A DNA stretch of 64,000 nt, taken from Bradyrhizobium sp. 186. GTDB taxonomy: Bacteria > Pseudomonadota > Alphaproteobacteria > Rhizobiales > Xanthobacteraceae. The number at the start of each line of letters is the position of its first letter. The first letter of the stretch is position 1. The position numbers and the translations under genes were made by a program. The notes beneath the pieces were generated by a model. That model saw only the letters and a program-made list of their open reading frames with translations, made no database searches and was not told the DNA's origin. Of this stretch, positions 27,933-33,767 are shown piece by piece. Location: positions 1 to 64,000 of the forward strand of contig NZ_CP082164.1 of the NCBI RefSeq assembly GCF_023101685.1, read 5' to 3'.

Positions 27933-29153
27933 ATGTCGGTACAGGGTAGCATTGTCATTGGCGGCGGCGCGTTTGCCGGCCTCGCGCTGGCCCTAGCGCT
28001 GCGGCAGGGGCTCGGGCCCGAGATTCCCGTCATCGTTGCCGACCCCGCGCTTGCGACACGGCCGAGCCGCGACCCGCGCGCGACCGCGATCGTGGCCGCT
28101 TGTCGCCGGCTGTTCGAGGCGATAGGCGCCTGGGACGACGTCAAGGGCGAGGCGCAGCCGATCCTCGACATGGTCGTCACCGATTCCAAGCTGGAAGACG
28201 CCACGCGTCCGGTGTTTTTGAACTTTGCCGGCGATGTCGCGCCTGGCGAACCCTTCGCGCACATGGTCGAGAACCGACGCCTGATCGATGCACTGGTGGT
28301 GCGCGCCGAGGCCGAGGGTGTCGAGCTCCGCGCCACCACCGTGGCGTCCTACGATTCGCGCGCCGACGGCATCGAGGTGACGCTCGGCGATGGCAGCGTC
28401 GTCGCGGCCAGCCTCCTGGTCGCCGCTGACGGCGCAAGGTCGAAACTGCGCGAACGCGCCGGCATTGCCACCCATGGCTGGGAGTATGACCAGTCCGGCA
28501 TCGTCGTCACCGTCGGTCACGAGCGCGATCACGAGGGGCGTGCGGAAGAACACTTTTTGCCCGCAGGCCCATTCGCGATCCTGCCGCTTTCCGGCAAGCG
28601 ATCGTCACTGGTGTGGACCGAGCGCCGGGCGGAAGCCGCGCGCATCGTGGCTCTGAGCGATGAGGAGTTTCACGGCGAGCTCGAGCAGCGCTTTGGCCTG
28701 CACCTCGGCGAGGTGAAGGCACTCGACAAGCCGCGCGCGTTTCCGCTGTCCTATTTTGTCGCGCGCTCCTTCATCGGCGAACGGCTGGCGCTGGTTGGCG
28801 ATGCCGCGCATGTCATCCATCCGATTGCGGGCCAGGGCCTCAACATGGGGCTGAAGGATGTCGCCGCATTGGCCGAGGTCGTCGTCGACGCCGCGCGACT
28901 CGGCATGGATATCGGCGAGGCCGGCGTGCTCGAGCGCTACCAGCGCTGGCGGCGCTTCGACACCATGGCGATGGGGGTTGCCACCAACTCGCTGAACTTC
29001 CTGTTTTCCAACCAGTCGACGCTGCTGCGCACCGTGCGCGACATCGGCCTCGGCCTTGTCGACCGCGCGCCGCCGCTGAAGAATTTGTTCATCCGCGAGG
29101 CCGCCGGACTCACCGGCGAGGTGCCGCGGTTGTTGAAGGGCGAGGCGCTGTAA
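27933..29153 (+). CDS. UbiH/UbiF/COQ6-family FAD-dependent hydroxylase
   Basis: Flavoprotein monooxygenase of the ubiquinone-biosynthesis group; it would hydroxylate the aromatic ring of a ubiquinone precursor. The 406-aa protein begins MSVQGSIVIGGGAFAGLALA, an FAD-binding Rossmann start. The second FAD motif is GERLALVGDAAHVIHPIAGQ followed by GLNMGLKDVAALAE, diagnostic of this family. DGARSKLRERAGI is the middle DG motif. The ATG at 27933 is chosen over upstream in-frame starts, which run through repeat DNA. Which ring position it modifies cannot be told from sequence. Confidence 0.93.
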   Translation: MSVQGSIVIGGGAFAGLALALALRQGLGPEIPVIVADPALATRPSRDPRATAIVAACRRLFEAIGAWDDVKGEAQPILDMVVTDSKLEDATRPVFLNFAGDVAPGEPFAHMVENRRLIDALVVRAEAEGVELRATTVASYDSRADGIEVTLGDGSVVAASLLVAADGARSKLRERAGIATHGWEYDQSGIVVTVGHERDHEGRAEEHFLPAGPFAILPLSGKRSSLVWTERRAEAARIVALSDEEFHGELEQRFGLHLGEVKALDKPRAFPLSYFVARSFIGERLALVGDAAHVIHPIAGQGLNMGLKDVAALAEVVVDAARLGMDIGEAGVLERYQRWRRFDTMAMGVATNSLNFLFSNQSTLLRTVRDIGLGLVDRAPPLKNLFIREAAGLTGEVPRLLKGEAL

Positions 29154-29179
29154 TTCTCGCTGGCGCCGCACTCTCCACT

Positions 29180-29226
29180 GTCGTCCCGGACAAGCGAGCG
29201 TAGCGAGCGCTGATCCGGGACCCATA
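29180..29226. repeat. Left part of a family C palindrome, interrupted by IS copy 1
   Basis: GTCGTCCCGGACAAGCG ... GATCCGGGACCCATA ends exactly where the IS begins. The right part (30599-30689) resumes with ACCACAGGGAG and ends GGGTCCCGG ... CCGGGACGAC. Joined, they make a palindrome whose inner arms are GGGACCCATAACCACAGGGAG-like and CTCTGTGGTTGGGTCCC. The same family is split by IS copies 2 and 3. Confidence 0.85.
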
Positions 29227-29481
29227 TGTGGACGGCCCCCGTGGCACAAGAGCTTTTTGGTGAGATCGGATCGCTTGCATCCATATGTCCGGCCTGTTGA
29301 GTGCGATGGATTAGATCGCTGGCCAAGATGGTTTGCGCGATGCGGGTTCCAAACAACCCGGCGACCTGCTGGCGGCCAATGGGTCCCACGGAATGTCTCG
29401 CATCGTTGCTCGATCGATCGCTCCATCTGCTCCTGCAGCTCCGGGTCGGCCGGCGAGCGAGCCCGCCGGTCGGCCAATCTG
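29227..29481 (-). ncRNA. Candidate guide (seek/bridge) RNA region of IS copy 1
   Basis: IS1111-group elements are known to encode a guide RNA in the non-coding end downstream of the transposase. Here that end is 255 bp and strongly conserved among the copies. It contains ATGGGTCCC (29379-29387), the exact complement of GGGACCCAT that flanks the insertion, and CCATATGT (29281-29288), an exact copy of the target-IS junction at 29222-29229. A GGGTT/AACCC hairpin lies at 29344-29359. The transcript's limits are not determined; its existence is inferred from family knowledge and these matches. Confidence 0.6.
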
Positions 29482-30522
29482 TTAGGCGGGGACTACCGCG
29501 GCGGCATTCAACCGTGCCGCGTCGTAACTCTCGCCGCTGATCATCAGCTTCCAGGCGATGCGGGCCACCTTGTTGGCGAGCGCCACGGCCGCAAGCTTCG
29601 GCGGCTTGCGCGCAATCAGCGCCAGCAGCCAACGTGAGTGTTGGCCGCGGCCTCGTCGGGCCTGCTGGATCACGGCCGTGGCCCCGATCACGAGCAGCCG
29701 CCTCAGATCCTCGTCGCCCGCCCGGGTGATCTTGCCAAGCCTGGTCTTGCCGGCGGTGGAGTGGTCCTTGGGCGTCAATCCCACCCAGGCCGCAAAGTGA
29801 CGACCGGAGCGGAACGCCCGCGGATCCGGCGTCTTCATCACCAGCGCGGTGGCAACGATCGGACCGACCGAGGGGATCTGCGCCAAACGCCGGCCCATGG
29901 CATCGCCACGGTGCCAGGCCATCAGCCTGGCTTCGATCGCCTCCAGCTCGCTCTCGAGCTTGGCGCATTCGCGGCCCAGCACGACAAACAGCTCGCGCGC
30001 CAGGACGGGAAGCGTCTCGTCCTGCGCAATCTGCGCCAGCAACGGCTCGATCTTGTCCAGCCCCTTGGGCGCAATCAGGCCAAACTCCGCCGCATGGCCG
30101 CGGATCGTATTGGTCAACTGAGTGCGCCGGGCGATCAGCCCGTCGCGGATGCCCGTCAGCATCAATGCGGCTTGCTGCTCGGCGCTCTTCACCGGCACGA
30201 ACCGCATGGTCGGTCGGCTCATCGCCTCGCAAAGCCCTTCCGCGTCCCGTCCGTCGTTCTTGTTCCGCGACACGTAGGGCTTCACCAGTTGCGGCGCCAT
30301 CAGCTTCACCTCGTGGCCGAGCTTGCGAAGCTCTCGCGCCCAATGTTGCGAAGCCCCGCAGGCCTCCATCCCGATCACGGTCGGCGGCAACTTGGTGAAG
30401 AACTCGAGCACCTGCTTGCGCGAAAGTTTCTTGCGCAGCACAGGCCGCTCATCCTCATCAACCCCATGCAGCACAAAAATATACTTCGACGTATCCATTC
30501 CAATGCGGATAATCTGGTTCAC
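29482..30522 (-). CDS. IS110-family transposase (DEDD recombinase), copy 1
   Basis: RuvC-like DEDD transposase of 346 aa. Acidic residues are visible at Asp10 (IIRIGMDTSK), Glu53 (VIGMEACGAS), Asp90 and Asp93 (NKNDGRDAEG). The C-terminal Transposase_20 domain has IPSVGPIVATALV and the serine-bearing HSTAGKTRLGKITRAGDEDL. The start is taken as GTG at 30522, because AGGAG lies 7 bases upstream and the frame before it runs into the IS terminus. Copies 1 and 2 have almost identical proteins. It should be active, with both domains intact. Confidence 0.93.
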   Translation of the reverse strand: MNQIIRIGMDTSKYIFVLHGVDEDERPVLRKKLSRKQVLEFFTKLPPTVIGMEACGASQHWARELRKLGHEVKLMAPQLVKPYVSRNKNDGRDAEGLCEAMSRPTMRFVPVKSAEQQAALMLTGIRDGLIARRTQLTNTIRGHAAEFGLIAPKGLDKIEPLLAQIAQDETLPVLARELFVVLGRECAKLESELEAIEARLMAWHRGDAMGRRLAQIPSVGPIVATALVMKTPDPRAFRSGRHFAAWVGLTPKDHSTAGKTRLGKITRAGDEDLRRLLVIGATAVIQQARRGRGQHSRWLLALIARKPPKLAAVALANKVARIAWKLMISGESYDAARLNAAAVVPA

Positions 30523-30718
30523 GGGCGGCTCCTGCGAATGAGTTTCTGACAACCTCATTCTGGCACACTGATGCCGTAGGGGGCCGTCCACCCCATCAAC
30601 CACAGGGAGTGGTTATGACGCGAGATGGCAACTCCGAGCCTTCGCCAAACTACTCTCTGTGGTTGGGTCCCGGCCTTCGCCGGGACGACACCGAGAATAT
30701 TGCGCGGCCATCGCGCCC

Positions 30719-30919
30719 TCAATCGATCTTGCGCGCCTCTTCCGGCAGCATGATCGGGATGCCGTCGCGGATGGGATAGGCGAGTTTTGCGGAGCGCGAG
30801 ATCAATTCCTGCTTCGCCGAATCGAACTCCAGCGGGCCCTTGGTCAGCGGGCAGACCAAAATCTCCAGCAGTTTGGGATCGACGCTGTTTTCGGGGCGTT
30901 CCGTGGGCGCGTTCATCAT
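30719..30919 (-). CDS. Trm112/UPF0434-family protein, duplicated copy
   Basis: 66-aa protein identical to the one at 31193-31393. The start [18 protein letters not shown] leads into [15 protein letters not shown] and [20 protein letters not shown], the UPF0434/YcaR signature. The family folds like a zinc ribbon, but here only one Cys (VCP) is present, so zinc binding is not supported. Copy within the first unit of a tandem repeat; its upstream region contains the truncated tetR tail instead of the full gene, but the 55-bp region directly before the start codon is the same. Confidence 0.88.
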   Translation of the reverse strand: MMNAPTERPENSVDPKLLEILVCPLTKGPLEFDSAKQELISRSAKLAYPIRDGIPIMLPEEARKID

Positions 30920-30974
30920 GATCTCCGGCGGTCGGTTGCCTCTAGCACAGAAAATCGCGGCCGCCCATCGCGCT

Positions 30975-31075
30975 TTAGGCCGACACCATCCGCAGGATCT
31001 CGTCGAGCAGGACCTGGAGCCGTGGAGCTGGAACCGGCGCTCCCGACAGCGCGAAGCCGAGAAACGTCCAGTACA
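30975..31075 (-). pseudogene. Truncated 3' end of the tetR gene in repeat unit 1
   Basis: It encodes the last ~33 residues of the TetR regulator ([20 protein letters not shown], then [12 protein letters not shown] and stop), then breaks at the repeat junction. An open frame continues upstream to 31196 through unrelated repeat DNA, but that fusion has no regulator domain and is not expected to be functional. Confidence 0.9.
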
Positions 31076-31549
31076 ACAGGGAGTGGTTATGACGCGAGAT
31101 GGCAACTCCGAGCCTTCGCCAAACTACTCTCTGTGGTTGGGTCCCGGCCTTCGCCGGGACGACACCGAGAATATTGCGCGGCCATCGCGCCCTCAATCGA
31201 TCTTGCGCGCCTCTTCCGGCAGCATGATCGGGATGCCGTCGCGGATGGGATAGGCGAGTTTTGCGGAGCGCGAGATCAATTCCTGCTTCGCCGAATCGAA
31301 CTCCAGCGGGCCCTTGGTCAGCGGGCAGACCAAAATCTCCAGCAGTTTGGGATCGACGCTGTTTTCGGGGCGTTCCGTGGGCGCGTTCATCATGATCTCC
31401 GGCGGTCGGTTGCCTCTAGCACAGAAAATCGCGGCCGCCCATCGCGCTTTAGGCCGACACCATCCGCAGGATCTCGTCGAGCAGGACCTGGAGCCGTGGA
31501 GCTGGAACCGGCGCTCCCGACAGCGCGAAGCCGAGAAACGTCCAGTACA
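31076..31549. repeat. 474-bp tandem duplication, unit 2
   Basis: Second unit, which joins on to the intact tetR gene and is therefore likely to represent the ancestral right-hand boundary. No base difference from unit 1 was seen, so the duplication is recent or maintained by recombination. Confidence 0.93.
31193..31393 (-). CDS. Trm112/UPF0434-family protein
   Basis: 66-aa conserved small protein. [20 protein letters not shown] and [17 protein letters not shown] identify the Trm112p-like/UPF0434 family; eukaryotic Trm112 activates methyltransferases, but the bacterial role is not settled. It is downstream of tetR on the same strand with a 55-bp gap. In other rhizobia this gene commonly sits beside the LON-domain and YbbN genes, which here lie 5 kb away. 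Same protein as the copy at 30719-30919. Confidence 0.9.
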   Translation of the reverse strand: MMNAPTERPENSVDPKLLEILVCPLTKGPLEFDSAKQELISRSAKLAYPIRDGIPIMLPEEARKID

Positions 31550-31979
31550 GGATTTGCGCGCGGGCCTGCGCCATCGCGGGCGTCAGTCCGCGCCGCTCCA
31601 GCAGCGTCTCGACGTAGTCGAGCCTGCGGCGGTCGATGGCACGAACCGCTCCCTGAGCGGCTGCATCGAACGCCGCCCAGTTGCGCACCGCCCGCTCGAG
31701 ATCGAGCCGCGCCCCAAACGTCCTGCGCAGCAGCGCTTTCAGCGGCTCATCGTTGTCGGCCTCGACATCGGCGATGATCTGCTCGGCCGCGATCTCGCGC
31801 CAGCGCTTCAAGATGGCAGCGTGGAACGCGCCGAGATCGGCAAAATGCCAATAGAAGCTGCCGCGCGAGACGCCCATGGTCTTCGCCAGCGGATCGGCCT
31901 TCAGCGCGGTGAAGCCGCTTTTCGTGAGCGCCCTGAGACCCTGGTTGATCCAATCGTCGGCGGAGAGCTGTTCGGTCAT
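31449..31979 (-). CDS. TetR/AcrR-family transcriptional regulator
   Basis: 176-aa regulator from the ATG at 31979 ([18 protein letters not shown]). The helix-turn-helix is visible as [20 protein letters not shown] followed by [11 protein letters not shown], with a helical ligand-binding domain beyond. It is divergent from a small membrane-protein gene, and two 14-bp near-palindromes (32002-32015 and 32047-32060) occupy the shared promoter, so it probably represses both its own gene and the membrane-protein gene. The ligand is unknown. The 3' third of the gene is duplicated in the neighbouring tandem repeat. Confidence 0.92.
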   Translation of the reverse strand: MTEQLSADDWINQGLRALTKSGFTALKADPLAKTMGVSRGSFYWHFADLGAFHAAILKRWREIAAEQIIADVEADNDEPLKALLRRTFGARLDLERAVRNWAAFDAAAQGAVRAIDRRRLDYVETLLERRGLTPAMAQARAQILYWTFLGFALSGAPVPAPRLQVLLDEILRMVSA

Positions 31980-32001
31980 GTCGGATTCCCAGGAACCGAC
32001 C

Positions 32002-32015
32002 ATACACTACTGTAT
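32002..32015. promoter_or_regulatory. Candidate TetR operator site 1
   Basis: ATACACTACTGTAT is an imperfect palindrome 22 bp upstream of the tetR start. It resembles site 2 at 32047-32060 (10 of 14 positions or more shared). Confidence 0.7.
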
Positions 32016-32046
32016 TGACAGCTGGGGGCAAGCAGGCGCATAAACA

Positions 32047-32060
32047 ATACAGTGCTGTAT
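32047..32060. promoter_or_regulatory. Candidate TetR operator site 2
   Basis: ATACAGTGCTGTAT is a near-perfect palindrome (ATACAG-TG-CTGTAT) just upstream of the membrane-protein gene, centred 45 bp from site 1. It overlaps that gene's likely core promoter or leader. Confidence 0.78.
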
Positions 32061-32074
32061 GGATGGAGTTGCCC

Positions 32075-32425
32075 ATGCGCGACCTTCTGCTGCAATGTTC
32101 CGGCGCTGCCGCGATCGTGCTGGCGCTGATTCACGGCATGCTCGGCGAGACCAAAGTGTTCGCTCGCGCCTCTATCGAGCCGCCGCGGCTGCGCACGCTG
32201 ATCCGGCTGGTCTGGCAGGCCGGTACGGTGGCGTGGATCGGCGGCGGCGTGCTGCTGCTCGCCGCGCCCTGGATGGAATCGAACATCGCGCGCCACTGGA
32301 TCGTCGTGACGCTCGCGATCGTGTTCGGCTTCGCGGCGCTGGCCAATGCCTGGGCGACGCGCGGGCGTCATTTCGGCTGGGTCGGGATGAGTGCCGTCAC
32401 GGCACTCGCGGTTGCCGGCTATTAG
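32075..32425 (+). CDS. Small four-helix membrane protein of unknown function
   Basis: 116 aa from the ATG at 32075, which has GGAG six bases upstream; an in-frame ATG at 32063 is less likely. Four hydrophobic segments are evident: LLLQCSGAAAIVLALIHGML, LVWQAGTVAWIGGGVLLLAA, WIVVTLAIVFGFAALANAWA and FGWVGMSAVTALAVAGY. No catalytic motif was recognised. Its divergent arrangement with tetR and the two shared operators suggest it is the regulator's target, for instance a stress- or drug-related membrane protein, but that is inference. Confidence 0.8.
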   Translation: MRDLLLQCSGAAAIVLALIHGMLGETKVFARASIEPPRLRTLIRLVWQAGTVAWIGGGVLLLAAPWMESNIARHWIVVTLAIVFGFAALANAWATRGRHFGWVGMSAVTALAVAGY

Positions 32426-32641
32426 CGGATGTGCGTCGACCCATGAGGTTACCCATGAGACGTAAGGCCGCAGCAACGCGTGAGAAGCACACTGTGCCTG
32501 GAGCGCACTGATCTTTTTGCCGATGTTAGAACTTCTCTAAAGCAATCCACGCCCGAACCGGATTGACTTGACCATCGCCTTTGCTTCCTTCGATGTCGCT
32601 TCGCGCAAGGCGTTGCGCACACGACAGAGGAGGAGACGTTC

Positions 32642-32920
32642 GTGAAGGTCATTCGTGTTGTTGCCATTGCACTGACGATCGGGATTGGCATGGGGTCCAC
32701 GGCCATGGCCGACGGCTTCAAGGATTGCACCAAGCTCGACAAGGCGTCGTGGAAGCCGGCGACCGACGCCGAAGCCAAGGCCAAGGCGCTGGGCTACGAG
32801 GTGCGGCGCTCCAAGATTGAAGGCTCGTGCTATGAGGTCTATGGCGTCAAGGAAGGCAAGCTTTACGAGCTGTTCTACAGCCCGGAAGATCTCAGCCTGA
32901 AGCACACCATTGCAAAGTAA
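32642..32920 (+). CDS. Secreted PepSY-like small protein
   Basis: 92 aa starting with GTG at 32642, preceded by the strong GAGGAGGAG. A signal peptide (MKVIRVVAIALTIGIGMGST AMA) is followed by a ~68-residue domain that resembles PepSY/DUF2874: KALGYEVRRSKIEGSCYEVY and GKLYELFYSPEDL. Two Cys residues (KDCTKL and GSCYEV) may form a disulfide. It is 38 bp upstream of the cytochrome b gene on the same strand. PepSY-like proteins beside cytochrome b genes occur in many proteobacteria; a regulatory or heme-related role is inferred from this. Confidence 0.85.
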   Translation: MKVIRVVAIALTIGIGMGSTAMADGFKDCTKLDKASWKPATDAEAKAKALGYEVRRSKIEGSCYEVYGVKEGKLYELFYSPEDLSLKHTIAK

Positions 32921-32958
32921 ACGGCGCCAAGCGAACCGCACAAAGTAAACCGAGGCGT

Positions 32959-33549
32959 ATGACAGAAGCGGTGCCAGAAGCGCGCGGGGAGCCCAGTCGG
33001 GCCCCCGCGGATCGAACCGCTTCGCGGCAGGTCGAGGTCTGGGACCTCCCGCTGCGCCTCTGGCATTGGGTTCTCGCCGTCTGTGTTCTGGTCGCCTGGT
33101 TCACGCCCACCGTCTATGACGGGCTTCACCGCATTGTCGGCTATGCCGTGATCGCGCTTCTCGCCTTCCGCCTGGTCTGGGGGTTTTGGGGAAGCCGCTA
33201 CTCACGTTTTCGCATGGTCGGGGTCAGGCTTCGCGCCGCGCCAAGCTATCTCTGGAATCTGCGCCGCGGCATCAGCGGCCGCTATATCGGGCTCAACCCC
33301 GCCGGCACCTTGATGCTGGTAGCGCTGCTGCTGTCGCTCGCGGTCTCGGTGATCACCGGCGCGATGTCGGTGACCGCCACCTTCTTCGGCGTCTGGTGGA
33401 TCGAGGACACCCACGCTTATGCGTCGGACGCCGTCATCGTCCTCGCCGTGCTGCATGTGGTGGGCGTGGTGCTGATGGGACTGCTCCAGCGCGAGAACCT
33501 GATCCGCGCGATGATCACGGGTCGCAAGCGTATCCGCGGTCACTCCTAA
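32959..33549 (+). CDS. Cytochrome b561-type membrane protein (Ni,Fe-hydrogenase cytochrome b-like)
   Basis: 196-aa diheme b-type cytochrome. After ~25 polar residues, VEVWDLPLRLWHWVLAVCVL carries an axial His, and more His residues follow in YDGLHRIVGYAVI, WWIEDTHAYASD and VLHVVGVVLMG, placed as in four-helix cytochrome b561 or hydrogenase cytochrome b subunits. It probably passes electrons between the quinone pool and a periplasmic partner. Forms an operon with the PepSY-like gene 38 bp upstream. No hydrogenase or sulfite/formate partner is next to it, so the donor is unknown. Confidence 0.9.
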   Translation: MTEAVPEARGEPSRAPADRTASRQVEVWDLPLRLWHWVLAVCVLVAWFTPTVYDGLHRIVGYAVIALLAFRLVWGFWGSRYSRFRMVGVRLRAAPSYLWNLRRGISGRYIGLNPAGTLMLVALLLSLAVSVITGAMSVTATFFGVWWIEDTHAYASDAVIVLAVLHVVGVVLMGLLQRENLIRAMITGRKRIRGHS

Positions 33550-33767
33550 GCAGGACCGGGTTATTTCGAACCGATAGAGCCTCGAGCCCGCCGAAGCCGT
33601 AGTTTCACGGGAATTAAGCCCCTCGCCCGCCCAGGCTACCGGTAAACGGCACCATTGTTGAGCTTGGGTTTACCTTTCGATAGGCATGCAACCGAGCATT
33701 GCAGAAAATTAACGCGAAGAAAGCCAATTGGATCAATCGTCGAAATATTGACGAGGGAGCGATCTGA

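Larger units (their letters stand above)
29227..30598 (-). mobile_element. IS110-family (IS1111 subgroup) insertion sequence, copy 1
   Basis: A 1372-bp element defined by comparing three copies in the window; the outer end is uncertain by 1 bp because of a shared A. It has 13-bp subterminal inverted repeats GTGGACGGCCCCC (left, from 29228) and GGGGGCCGTCCAC (right), the hallmark of the IS1111 subgroup. No target-site duplication is seen. The transposase gene reads leftward, leaving 255 bp non-coding at its 3' side and 76 bp at its 5' side. Inserted within a family C intergenic palindrome between GGGACCCATA and ACC. Confidence 0.92.
30602..31075. repeat. 474-bp tandem duplication, unit 1
   Basis: Identical by eye to 31076-31549. 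It starts 4 bp after the right end of IS copy 1. It holds the right arm of the family C palindrome, a complete Trm112-family gene and the last ~33 codons of the tetR gene. The junction between the units shares CAGGGAGTGG with the DNA beside the IS. Confidence 0.93.

Noticed and set aside
29482..30343. A second gene in the IS in another frame (468-aa and 405-aa frames)
   Set aside because: These overlap the transposase in another frame and reflect codon bias; the same shadows appear in every copy.
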